Of a stretch of 6,232 nucleotides of DNA, positions 1 through 4,951 are shown piece by piece. Below the pieces are notes generated by a model. It was not told where the DNA came from and searched no databases. It saw only the letters and a list, made by a program, of their open reading frames with translations. The first letter of the stretch is position 1, and the number at the start of each line of letters is the position of its first letter. The stretch is taken from positions 1 through 6,232 of the forward strand of contig CAZFXN010000089.1 in assembly GCA_964523015.1 (NCBI GenBank), in the 5' to 3' direction. The DNA is from JAWXBT01 sp964523015 (GTDB lineage: Bacteria; Bdellovibrionota_C; UBA2361; J135). The position numbers and the translations under genes were made by a program.

Positions 1-118
1 CCTCCAAACCATCAGAAACAATCGCTGTCACATGAAAGCCCAACCCTTCCAATCTTCTTTCAAGCTCTAGCGCTGAGAAGACCGATTGTTGAACAATCAT
101 TATTTCTAAATTTACCAT
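1..118 (-). CDS. Response-regulator receiver-like protein, N-terminal part (runs off left edge)
   Basis: Thirty-nine codons are visible, beginning MVNLEIMIVQQSVFSALELE and continuing with RRLEGLGFHVTAIVSDGLE. The pattern of a hydrophobic first strand, a helix of the type SALELERRLE, then GF-V-A-VSDG, is that of a CheY-like receiver domain, first strand through second strand. In active receivers the first strand ends in an acidic pair (ED or DD) that binds Mg2+ for aspartyl phosphorylation; here that position reads Gln-Gln. The phosphorylated Asp would lie beyond the window, so loss of phosphorylation is an inference. An AGAGAG sequence about 12 bases upstream of the ATG may serve as ribosome binding site; the internal Met at residue 7 is an alternative start. 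The gene points away from the rest of the cluster and has its own candidate promoter. It could also be a diverged, non-receiver protein. Confidence 0.6.
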   Translation of the reverse strand, partial: MVNLEIMIVQQSVFSALELERRLEGLGFHVTAIVSDGLE

Positions 119-136
119 AATAATATAGGACTCTCT

Positions 137-165
137 TTTAATAGCCACCGCTACTTTAATAGCAA
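137..165 (-). promoter_or_regulatory. Candidate promoter and 9-bp direct repeat upstream of the receiver-like gene
   Basis: Read on the minus strand there is a TTGCTA (165-160) and a TATTAA (143-138) separated by 16 bases, a fair match to a housekeeping -35/-10 pair, about 20 bases before the ATG at 118. The same stretch carries an exact direct repeat, TTTAATAGC on the plus strand at 137-145 and 155-163, i.e. an 18-bp period that overlaps both promoter boxes. A repeat placed this way could bind a regulator, or may be coincidence in AT-rich DNA. Prediction from sequence pattern only. Confidence 0.3.
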
Positions 166-396
166 ACATTCTTTGCTCTGGGCTTCTTTTACTGCAGCGC
201 TTTTTTAGCCGGTATGACAGCGATCACATAAGATTCTTTCACATTAAACGTCAATCTATTTGATACCTTACCGGAACAAACTGAGGATCCACGTAGATAA
301 GTAAAAAATTGGACCGATGGATTCGTATCATGCGTCGCAGTCAAGACCTAAGGTAGCGTGACCAGGTTAATTAACTTACATAAAAAGGAAAACACT
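166..396. other. Non-coding region between the divergent receiver-like gene and the CsbD remnant
   Basis: No reading frame here looks like a gene. The stretch should contain the promoter that once served the remnant at 397. A GGAAC at 273-277 resembles the -35 element of ECF-type sigma promoters, but no convincing matching -10 sits at the right distance. An eight-base palindrome TTAATTAA lies at about 367-374 just before the ribosome binding site. No terminator or RNA gene was recognised. Confidence 0.4.
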
Positions 397-432
397 ATGA
401 ACTCAGATCAACTCGAAGGGGTTGCACTTTAA
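397..432 (+). pseudogene. Possible CsbD-family stress gene remnant (only the N-terminal codons left)
   Basis: An AAAAAGGA ribosome binding site is followed at good spacing by ATG and the peptide MNSDQLEGVAL, then TAA. The first eight residues, M-N-x-D-Q-L-E-G, match the usual beginning of CsbD/YjbJ-type proteins, which continue with a Trp-Lys-Gln-rich segment and are about 60-70 residues long. The continuation is absent in all three forward frames up to the next gene at 548, so the gene appears cut after codon 8. CsbD proteins are small hydrophilic general-stress proteins, which fits the envelope-stress genes further right. The identification rests on eight residues plus context, so it could be chance or a short leader peptide for the lipoprotein gene downstream. 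Confidence 0.4.
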
Positions 433-465
433 CATCAATCTAAATCAAACCAGCTTTTATGTAAC

Positions 466-482
466 TGACATGAGTATTGTCA
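466..482. repeat. Short inverted repeat upstream of the lipoprotein gene
   Basis: TGACA at 466-470 and TGTCA at 478-482 form five-base inverted arms around a seven-base spacer, 65 bases before the ATG at 548. This is in the promoter area of the cysteine-rich lipoprotein gene and could be an operator half-site pair. Arms this short arise often by chance. Confidence 0.2.
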
Positions 483-547
483 TGCCATAACCTTTTCAGT
501 CGCTGTATAGACACAGGAACATAATTAATACTTTAACAGGATTCATC

Positions 548-1354
548 ATGAGAAAAGCAATTATTTTCCCTTTATTAGTTTTCGCAATCAGTGCGCCATT
601 CATAGGTTGTGGCGGTGGTAGTAATAATGGCCTCGGGCAAGACGATCGTAACGTCTCCGGTTCTTGGACTGGGGCTTTAACAAGAGTATCTGATACTTGC
701 ACTGGCTCCACAGCTGCTCAAACTTTAAATTTTTCGGACACCGTGAATCAAAATGGTGAAGCGGTCACACTTACAGACGAAAATGGGATGTCCTATTTAG
801 GAAATCTGGTTGGAAATGATGGTTTCTCTGTTGATGCAGTTGGATTCGGAGCAATAGAAGGATTTCAGTGCAGCGTGTCGCCAGCAAACCGCTTACGCTA
901 CTCAGACATAAATGAAGATAGCGATCTAACTGCTGCAGTTGAAATGACCGTTACATGTACAGGTGGTGCTAGTTGTGAAATTAATTATACTGGCACAGCA
1001 TCTCGTGGCACGAGTAGCACTGCTGATACACCAATTGGACCAATTGCAGGCGGGTGCACAGCGATTAATCCTGACACCGCAAGCGGCAGCTATAGTGGTG
1101 ATGGAAAGTGTGGTCTTTCAGAAGCTAAATACTCACTAAACGGTTCTACAGTGCTACTTGAGCCGTTCGGTTCAAATGGAACTACATCATTTGCTATTAG
1201 TAGCACGAACTCATCCAGTGCCACCTCAAACAACACGGATCTCACAATTAAAGGCGAGGCTGGATATTCTTGTTCAATGGTATGTTCACCTCCGTTAACT
1301 TTCACTGTTTCATGTTTCAAAGAAGGCGGCGCTACGTGTGCTGAGAAGTTCTAG
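548..1354 (+). CDS. Cysteine-rich lipoprotein of unknown function
   Basis: The 268-residue product starts with a typical lipoprotein signal: basic MRK, a hydrophobic core, then the lipobox F-I-G-C at residues 18-21, followed by GGGS, a common flexible linker after the lipidated Cys. This places it in the outer or inner membrane facing the periplasm or outside. The rest is rich in Ser, Thr, Gly and Asn with a beta-strand-like pattern. It begins with V-S-G-S-W-T-G at 36-42, a motif seen at the first strand of many small beta-barrel-like secreted domains. Ten further cysteines (51, 108, 137, 143, 170, 188, 242, 246, 256, 264) could form five disulfides, consistent with an oxidising compartment. 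I do not recognise the family. AACAGG at 535-540 is the likely ribosome binding site. The gene is followed by its own terminator and stands alone; the IS lies 86 bases downstream and does not interrupt it. Confidence 0.8.
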   Translation: MRKAIIFPLLVFAISAPFIGCGGGSNNGLGQDDRNVSGSWTGALTRVSDTCTGSTAAQTLNFSDTVNQNGEAVTLTDENGMSYLGNLVGNDGFSVDAVGFGAIEGFQCSVSPANRLRYSDINEDSDLTAAVEMTVTCTGGASCEINYTGTASRGTSSTADTPIGPIAGGCTAINPDTASGSYSGDGKCGLSEAKYSLNGSTVLLEPFGSNGTTSFAISSTNSSSATSNNTDLTIKGEAGYSCSMVCSPPLTFTVSCFKEGGATCAEKF

Positions 1355-1372
1355 GGAACTAAAAACATAAGC

Positions 1373-1408
1373 GGTCTCTTCTTCTAAAGGAGAAGAGACC
1401 TCTTTGTT
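1373..1408 (+). terminator. Intrinsic terminator of the cysteine-rich lipoprotein gene
   Basis: A perfect ten-base stem, GGTCTCTTCT (1373-1382) against AGAAGAGACC (1391-1400), encloses an eight-base loop and is followed by the T-rich TCTTTGTT. It starts 18 bases after the lipoprotein stop codon, the expected place for Rho-independent termination. Confidence 0.8.
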
Positions 1409-1435
1409 AGATTGGAGATAGTTAGACTGGAGAAA
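1406..1435. repeat. 15-bp imperfect tandem repeat next to the IS
   Basis: Two adjacent copies, GTTAGATTGGAGATA (1406-1420) and GTTAGACTGGAGAAA (1421-1435), agree at 13 of 15 positions. The arm GTTAGAC of the second copy recurs inverted as GTCTAAC at 2370-2376, on the far side of the IS. Before insertion the site therefore held a hairpin-like inverted repeat with a loop of about 14 bases. It may be an old regulatory or recombination site. Confidence 0.5.
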
Positions 1436-1440
1436 CTATA

Positions 1441-1469
1441 TAGTGAATTTCAAAAGTCCTTGCCGAAAT
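1441..1469 (+). repeat. Left terminal inverted repeat of the IS630-family element
   Basis: These 29 bases are the exact reverse complement of 2338-2366; identity stops at the next inner base. Including the flanking target bases the inverted match extends to 1438-1469 against 2338-2369. Confidence 0.92.
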
Positions 1470-1511
1470 AGGGAGTATCTATCGGGGTGAATTTGTTGCA
1501 TACAATAATAT

Positions 1512-2294
1512 GTGCCGCGAAAATCTGTAGAGATAAATAAGAATAATTGCACTGAAGAAGAGCTTCAGATAGCAAAGGCATGCGCACGGACGCAGCAAGA
1601 TTTTGTTAGACTTGATACGCTTGAATTTCTTCTTAGAGGTTACAGCCGGAAGGAAGTTGAAAAGATGCGCAGGATGTCCCCGCGTACCCTCCGAGATCGG
1701 GTTTTGAAATTTAATAAGCGTGGGATCGACGGGATCATAACTAAAGCCCGAGCTGGAAGGGCTAGGAAACTTGAGCAGGAATATTTTAAAGAGATTAAAG
1801 AGATAGCAGAGCAACAATTTAGTTCTAGGAGATCCACGTCCCTGCAGGCAGTGGTATTTGAAGGGCACAAAACCTCGAGTCAAGAACGACGGCTTCCACG
1901 TACGGCAGTCAGTAATAGGAGCTGTATCCCCTGTGGACGGAGAATTATTTTCACTTGTAGTTTCTTATACAGACACCCAAGTGTTTCAGATTTTTCTAGA
2001 TAATTTTTCTGAGAAGATCAAGAACGAGAAGGTTTATCTCGTTCTTGATAATGCCTCATGGCATCACACCGTAAGGTTGAACTGGCATAATTTTGTCCCG
2101 CTTTTTTACCGCCTTACAGTCCGGAGCTAAATCCGATTGAGAGGCTTTGGAAGGTCCTAAAGGGTCGGTACTTCAAGAACTGGTACTCAAGAGATCAAGA
2201 CATTTTAATGGATAAACTTTGCCAGGCTTTGCTCGAATTCCAAAAACATCCAGAAAATATCAAATCAATCTGCAACATTCATTACTTGAACTAA
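1512..2294 (+). pseudogene. IS630-family transposase, disrupted by deletion and frameshift
   Basis: Reading starts at GTG 1512 with the N-terminal helix-turn-helix part of an IS630 transposase; the DNA-binding segment includes GYSRKEVEKMRRMSPRTLRDRV and the linker GIDGIITKARAGRARKL. Near 1830-1850 the frame no longer gives transposase sequence, and the family resumes one frame over at RQWYLKGTKPRVK (W codon at 1852). It continues through GAVSPVDGE and LVLDNASWHH, which holds the second catalytic Asp. At the T6 run 2102-2107 the reading must shift back to give LPPYSPELNPIERLW with the catalytic Glu, ending at TAA 2292-2294. The segment that normally holds the first catalytic Asp (the F-x-D-E region) is absent, roughly 80 residues by comparison with the usual family length of about 340. 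The protein cannot be an active DDE transposase. The pieces are otherwise well conserved, so decay looks recent. Confidence 0.88.
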
Positions 2295-2337
2295 GTTCCT
2301 TCTCTTCAATTAGATATTGCTAAAATCTCACTCGCTC

Positions 2338-2366
2338 ATTTCGGCAAGGACTTTTGAAATTCACTA
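2338..2366 (-). repeat. Right terminal inverted repeat of the IS630-family element
   Basis: Exact reverse complement of the left terminal repeat at 1441-1469 over 29 bases, followed by TA as the presumed target duplication. Confidence 0.92.
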
Positions 2367-2386
2367 TATGTCTAACACTGTGTGCG

Positions 2387-2400
2387 AGATTACGTAATCT
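2387..2400. repeat. Perfect 14-bp palindrome AGATTACGTAATCT
   Basis: The sequence equals its own reverse complement over all 14 bases. It lies between the IS and the terminator of the BON operon, outside both. A perfect palindrome without a spacer is more like a dimeric protein binding site than a hairpin. There is no nearby promoter to regulate, so its role is unclear. Confidence 0.4.
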
Positions 2401-2407
2401 TCCCCCG

Positions 2408-2448
2408 AAAAAGAGAATATGCTGGAGTGCATTTTCACCCCAGCATAT
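2408..2448 (-). terminator. Intrinsic terminator of the envelope-stress operon
   Basis: ATATGCTGG (2417-2425) pairs perfectly with CCAGCATAT (2440-2448). After one mismatch the stem continues with GTG/CAC around a short loop, giving about 12 base pairs. On the minus strand it is followed by TCTCTTTTT (2416-2408), the expected U-tract. It starts about 20 bases beyond the stop codon of the BON protein gene, and ends the minus-strand operon. Confidence 0.85.
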
Positions 2449-2468
2449 GTACAGCATATTTACTGCCT

Positions 2469-3047
2469 TTAACTTTTTACTTCAATCTTGTTCGCAACAG
2501 CTTTAACACCAGAAGTATTTGATGCGATCTTTTCAATTAGTTCGCGTTCGGCATCCGTTCCCACTTGACCCCGCAACGTAACATTATTGTTTTCAGTATC
2601 AACATTGATATCAAGACCCTTTACATTGCTATCTGTCAAAAGCTTGGTCTTAACTGAGGCAGTAGTAGTTAAGTCATCTACAACTTGGCCAAAACTTCTG
2701 CTTCTATTTTCGGCAGATTTTACTTTACTTGGCGAAGCATCGACTATGATACTGTTCTTTACTTCCTTAACTCCATCAATAGATTTAGCAATCTCACCTG
2801 CTAGATCTTTTTTGATAGGTGAGTCTACATTGCCGTCTAAATAAGCAACCTGATCCCGTACATCTACGCCTATATCAAAGATACTCAAGTTACGGTTTAG
2901 GGCGTAAGTTGTCACTAACTTGGCTTGAATCCAAGTATCAGACACTTGTACATCTTTATTTGACTTTGTATCAGCTATACAAACTAGTGGTATTGTTAGT
3001 GCCACCAAAAACGCTTGTATAATAAATTTTATCTTATTTGTTTTCAT
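2469..3047 (-). CDS. Periplasmic protein with two BON domains (OsmY-like)
   Basis: The 192-residue product has an N-terminal signal sequence (basic MKTNKIK, then a hydrophobic core to about residue 25, with a likely signal peptidase I site after CIA). The Cys at 23 lacks a good lipobox, so it is probably a soluble periplasmic protein. Two BON repeats follow, at about 36-104 and 125-192. Each ends in the typical strand-Gly-strand pattern (VAYLDGNV at 67-74, VTLRGQV at 156-162) and a G-V-K-x-V segment. BON domains bind phospholipid surfaces, and OsmY-type proteins are induced by osmotic and envelope stress. I chose ATG 3047 rather than 3056: AGGAG touches the upstream ATG directly but is nine bases from this one. 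The gene lies 21 bases after the OmpA-like gene and is followed by the operon terminator. Confidence 0.9.
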   Translation of the reverse strand: MKTNKIKFIIQAFLVALTIPLVCIADTKSNKDVQVSDTWIQAKLVTTYALNRNLSIFDIGVDVRDQVAYLDGNVDSPIKKDLAGEIAKSIDGVKEVKNSIIVDASPSKVKSAENRSRSFGQVVDDLTTTASVKTKLLTDSNVKGLDINVDTENNNVTLRGQVGTDAERELIEKIASNTSGVKAVANKIEVKS

Positions 3048-3056
3048 ATTAATCAT

Positions 3057-3061
3057 CTCCT
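3057..3061 (-). promoter_or_regulatory. Ribosome binding site that decides the BON gene start
   Basis: AGGAG on the minus strand abuts the in-frame ATG at 3056 with no spacing, which rules that codon out as a start, and lies nine bases before the ATG at 3047. The true protein is therefore three residues shorter than the longest reading frame. Confidence 0.75.
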
Positions 3062-3068
3062 AATTAAA

Positions 3069-3869
3069 TTATAATTTTGCGCTTGACGAAATGAGGATCT
3101 CCACTCGTCTATTTTGAAGTCTGCCAGCATTTGTATTGTTGGCGGTTACTGGATATTTTTCACCAAGGCCGATGGCGGTTACTCTAGCTGAGGAAATTCC
3201 ATGCTGTTCTAGAAAACTAAGTACGGTTCGTGCTCTTGCTTCTGAAAGAGTCTGATTGTATTTAGTGTCTCCTGTATTATCAGTATGCCCTTCAATGGCA
3301 ACTGAATTATTAGGGTGTGACATAAGAAACTGTGTTAATGGTAATAGTTGCCTTTCTGCTCCTGGTTTTAGATTTACCTTATCTACCCCAAACAACAAAT
3401 CACTATTCAACGAGATAATCATTCTCTCTTGTAAATCCTGATCTTTGATATCTTGCAATTCCTCTAGCAAAACACGCTGAGTAGCTTCTCGATCGAGTGC
3501 GTCACGTTGAAGATTAGTAATCTGTCTCTCTTTATTTAACAACTCACGAGAATGGTAGGCACTTTCCTCAACCTTTGCTGTAGCATTCTTGCCGGCTAAC
3601 ATTCTAGCTCGATCGATCTGATCGATCGCTTGACGGGCGACCCGAGTTACCTCATCCTTATCATGCTTTTCCCGCCACATCATTTCGGCCTTATAGGTGG
3701 TGCCCTCTGCTTCGGCTAGTTCCAAGGGTGAGTTCTTTACAATAAATGGATCGCTTTTGGCTTCAGCAAGCTTTATTTCCGCGTGACTCAAATCATAGGG
3801 TCGTGATGCTGAGCAGCTTGATAAAACGCCAACAATTAATGCTGCGAGTAACAAATTTTCTTTTTTCAT
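3069..3869 (-). CDS. OmpA-family lipoprotein with DUF4398-like N-terminal domain
   Basis: This 266-residue lipoprotein has a signal ending in the lipobox L-S-S-C (residues 16-19). Residues about 20-100 are helical and rich in Ala, Glu and Lys, with the pattern HAEIKLAEAKSDP, as in the DUF4398 domain often fused to OmpA domains. A coiled-coil-like stretch covers about 100-150. The C-terminal OmpA/MotB domain (about 152-262) carries GHTDNTG at 194-200, the N-x-x-L-S-x-x-R-A helix, G-x-G-E-x-x-P-V and the closing GRLQNRRVEI. Asp197 and Arg212, fifteen residues apart, fit the pair that grips diaminopimelate in peptidoglycan. The protein probably ties the outer membrane to the cell wall. GAAGG precedes the ATG at short spacing. 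A 131-bp gap separates it from the small lipoprotein gene upstream, so it may have an extra promoter, though I see no clear one. It lies 21 bases before the BON gene. Confidence 0.93.
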   Translation of the reverse strand: MKKENLLLAALIVGVLSSCSASRPYDLSHAEIKLAEAKSDPFIVKNSPLELAEAEGTTYKAEMMWREKHDKDEVTRVARQAIDQIDRARMLAGKNATAKVEESAYHSRELLNKERQITNLQRDALDREATQRVLLEELQDIKDQDLQERMIISLNSDLLFGVDKVNLKPGAERQLLPLTQFLMSHPNNSVAIEGHTDNTGDTKYNQTLSEARARTVLSFLEQHGISSARVTAIGLGEKYPVTANNTNAGRLQNRRVEILISSSAKL

Positions 3870-4000
3870 ATTACCTTCGTAAAATTAAACTTTAAGAGAC
3901 GCATAGTGTCATGGGTGAAGAATCAGCAATATGATCCCGCTCATACCCTATCAGCCTCAATGGTTATAAAGTATTTTTTCCTAAAACTTTTTCCGCCCCT

Positions 4001-4216
4001 TCACCGAGTCACCGACTCATCGATCGACTCACCCATCTTTTCCAGTGTCCCTTTCTCTTTAAGAGGAAGCTCTCCTTCCTTTACGTTGTCGATAATTTCG
4101 TCCATTCTCTCACCTGCTTTTTCGGCGGATCCCTTCTCAGAGCATCCGACAAATCCAATTAAGAAAATAACTAAAATGACGATTAGATGTGTTTTTCCTT
4201 TATTCTTTGCGACCAT
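4001..4216 (-). CDS. Small lipoprotein with internal helical repeat (entericidin-like size)
   Basis: The 71-residue product has a signal sequence with a lipobox F-V-G-C at residues 22-25. The mature part is only 46 residues, very charged, and holds two similar helices: GSAEKAGERMDEII (29-42) and GTLEKMGESIDESV (56-69), matching at the G-x-x-E-K-x-G-E-x-x-D-E positions with a period of 27. Such short charged lipoproteins, sometimes annotated as entericidin-like, are common in envelope-stress gene sets; the exact family is uncertain. The ATG overlaps the stop of the glycine-zipper gene as TAATG, sharing base 4216. An AAGGA within the end of that gene acts as ribosome binding site, so translation is probably coupled. 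The amphipathic repeat suggests a membrane-lying or coiled-coil helix; no enzymatic residue is apparent. Confidence 0.8.
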   Translation of the reverse strand: MVAKNKGKTHLIVILVIFLIGFVGCSEKGSAEKAGERMDEIIDNVKEGELPLKEKGTLEKMGESIDESVTR

Positions 4217-4461
4217 TATTTATCCTTATTATTATTATTCTTTTCGACTTCATTACCGATCAGGCCGCCGCCAAGCGCACCTACCGCTCCGCCGACAACT
4301 GTGCCGCCGACACCTGGTGCAACTACGTTTCCTATGATCGCGCCAGTGCCGCCACCAATCACAGCACCTTTCTCTTTATCATTAAACTTTCCCCAGGTAG
4401 AGCATCCTGAGAGCAATAGCACGAGAACTAATGTTGTAATTAATATTTTCATTCTATCCAT
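4216..4461 (-). CDS. Glycine-zipper lipoprotein
   Basis: The 81-residue product has a lipobox L-S-G-C at residues 17-20. From 32 to 69 it is a dense glycine zipper with repeated G-x-x-x-G spacings (GAVIGGGTGAIIGN, GGTVVGGAVGALGGGLIGN), as in outer-membrane SlyB/OsmB/YMGG-type small lipoproteins. Such segments pack as tight helical hairpins in a membrane and can oligomerise. The tail NNNNKDK comes from an (AAT)4 triplet run, which could vary in length by slippage. The first ATG lacks a well-placed ribosome binding site. The Met at residue 4 (4452) would give the more usual MKILITT signal start and is a real alternative. First gene of the minus-strand operon, coupled to the next gene by TAATG. 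It is transcribed divergently from the DUF1328 gene across a short shared gap. Confidence 0.88.
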   Translation of the reverse strand: MDRMKILITTLVLVLLLSGCSTWGKFNDKEKGAVIGGGTGAIIGNVVAPGVGGTVVGGAVGALGGGLIGNEVEKNNNNKDK

Positions 4462-4503
4462 TATTTTTTTAACCTGTGCGTTTATAACCGACTCTATGGC
4501 ACT

Positions 4504-4531
4504 ATTGTATGATGATGATCATATACACTAA
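4504..4531 (-). promoter_or_regulatory. Candidate promoter of the envelope-stress operon
   Basis: On the minus strand TTAGTG (4531-4526) and TACAAT (4509-4504) are separated by 16 bases, about 42 bases before the glycine-zipper ATG. The TACAAT box is good and the -35 box moderate. The interval between glycine-zipper and DUF1328 genes must hold both divergent promoters; I could not find an equally good pair for the plus-strand gene. An ATGATCAT palindrome lies between the two boxes and might bind a shared regulator. Confidence 0.35.
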
Positions 4532-4605
4532 CCTTTCACTAGTTTAGTCTATGACTTGCAGAATCTTGATTCCTTTTTAAGTCTTAAATGAACTGGAGAA
4601 ACTTT

Positions 4606-4773
4606 ATGTTGAACTGGGCACTAACTTTTTTTATTTTCGCTGTCATCGCCGGTGTGTTGGGTTTTGGAGGCATAGCTGGAGAGATGGTAGGTATTGCCAA
4701 GATACTCTTTGTTGTGTTTTTAGTACTTTTTGCTGTGAGTTTCTTAACCGGCCGAAGACTGAAAGTCGAGTGA
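4606..4773 (+). CDS. DUF1328 family small membrane protein (YtjA-like)
   Basis: The 55-residue product MLNWALTFFIFAVIAGVLGF... has two transmembrane helices (about 3-23 and 29-48) joined by GGIAGEMVG. The A-G-V-L-G-F-G-G-I-A-G signature is that of DUF1328/YtjA proteins, which have this length and begin ML-WA. Their biochemical role is unknown; they are inner-membrane proteins often found near CsbD, BON and OmpA-like stress genes. I chose the ATG at 4606 because GGAG lies seven bases upstream and the family starts here. The in-frame ATG at 4588 would add six residues and has no ribosome binding site. Divergent from the glycine-zipper gene, so probably co-regulated with that operon. No clear terminator follows before 4900. 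Confidence 0.92.
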   Translation: MLNWALTFFIFAVIAGVLGFGGIAGEMVGIAKILFVVFLVLFAVSFLTGRRLKVE

Positions 4774-4900
4774 TGATATACCATGATTGAGGAGAGTTGA
4801 GGATCTCAAAAATCTGCATACTCTTTCTTGTTTTGGATCTACCTCGAACAAAAGTCATTCTTTAGTTCATAACCTTGCACGAATTCATCGCCATGCGAGA

Positions 4901-4917
4901 GAAGTCCGATCGACTTC
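4901..4917. repeat. Inverted repeat GAAGTC-CGATC-GACTTC upstream of the cation transporter
   Basis: Perfect six-base arms surround a five-base spacer, 80 bases before the transporter start. CATGCG also occurs as a direct repeat on both sides (4892-4897 and 4917-4922). The position in an otherwise gene-free interval before a metal-efflux-type gene suggests an operator. No regulator family can be named from it. Confidence 0.35.
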
Positions 4918-4951
4918 ATGCGGCCAAACTCGGCTTGTGATGAAAACAAAT

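Larger units (their letters stand above)
1441..2366 (+). mobile_element. IS630-family insertion sequence, 926 bp, internally deleted
   Basis: Both ends carry perfect 29-bp terminal inverted repeats (1441-1469 and 2338-2366), beginning TAGTGAATTTC. The element is flanked by TA on each side (1439-1440 and 2367-2368), the target duplication expected of the IS630/Tc1-mariner group. Inside is a transposase gene of IS630 type with the LVLDNASWHH and PPYSPELNPIERLW catalytic motifs. The length is short for the family, whose members are usually about 1.0-1.2 kb, because the middle of the transposase is missing. The ends look functional, so the copy might still be moved by a transposase supplied from another copy. 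It sits in the convergent gap between two terminators, a neutral place. The exact element boundary is ambiguous by two bases because TA is self-complementary. Confidence 0.92.

Noticed and set aside
21..225. ATCGCTGTCA (21-30) recurring inverted as TGACAGCGAT (216-225), with a CRP-like TGTGA half-site
   Set aside because: Ten-base matches are expected by chance in several kilobases, the first copy lies within coding sequence, and the second half of the CRP site is poor.
273..300. GGAAC as an ECF sigma factor promoter
   Set aside because: No CGTT- or TCTGA-like -10 element occurs at the required 16-17 base distance.
1479..1883. 134-codon minus-strand frame across the transposase
   Set aside because: It is the antisense shadow of the IS630 transposase reading frame, which carries recognisable family motifs on the other strand.
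3906..4531. Several plus-strand frames of 70-140 codons opposite the small lipoprotein genes
   Set aside because: They lie antisense to two lipoprotein genes with clear lipoboxes, coupled starts and ribosome binding sites, and contain no motifs themselves.
4790..4840. Hairpin-like TTGAG-GAT-CTCAA and AGAGT/ACTCT after the DUF1328 gene as terminator
   Set aside because: The stems are only five bases, the first is followed by As rather than Ts, and the second would need a 22-base loop.
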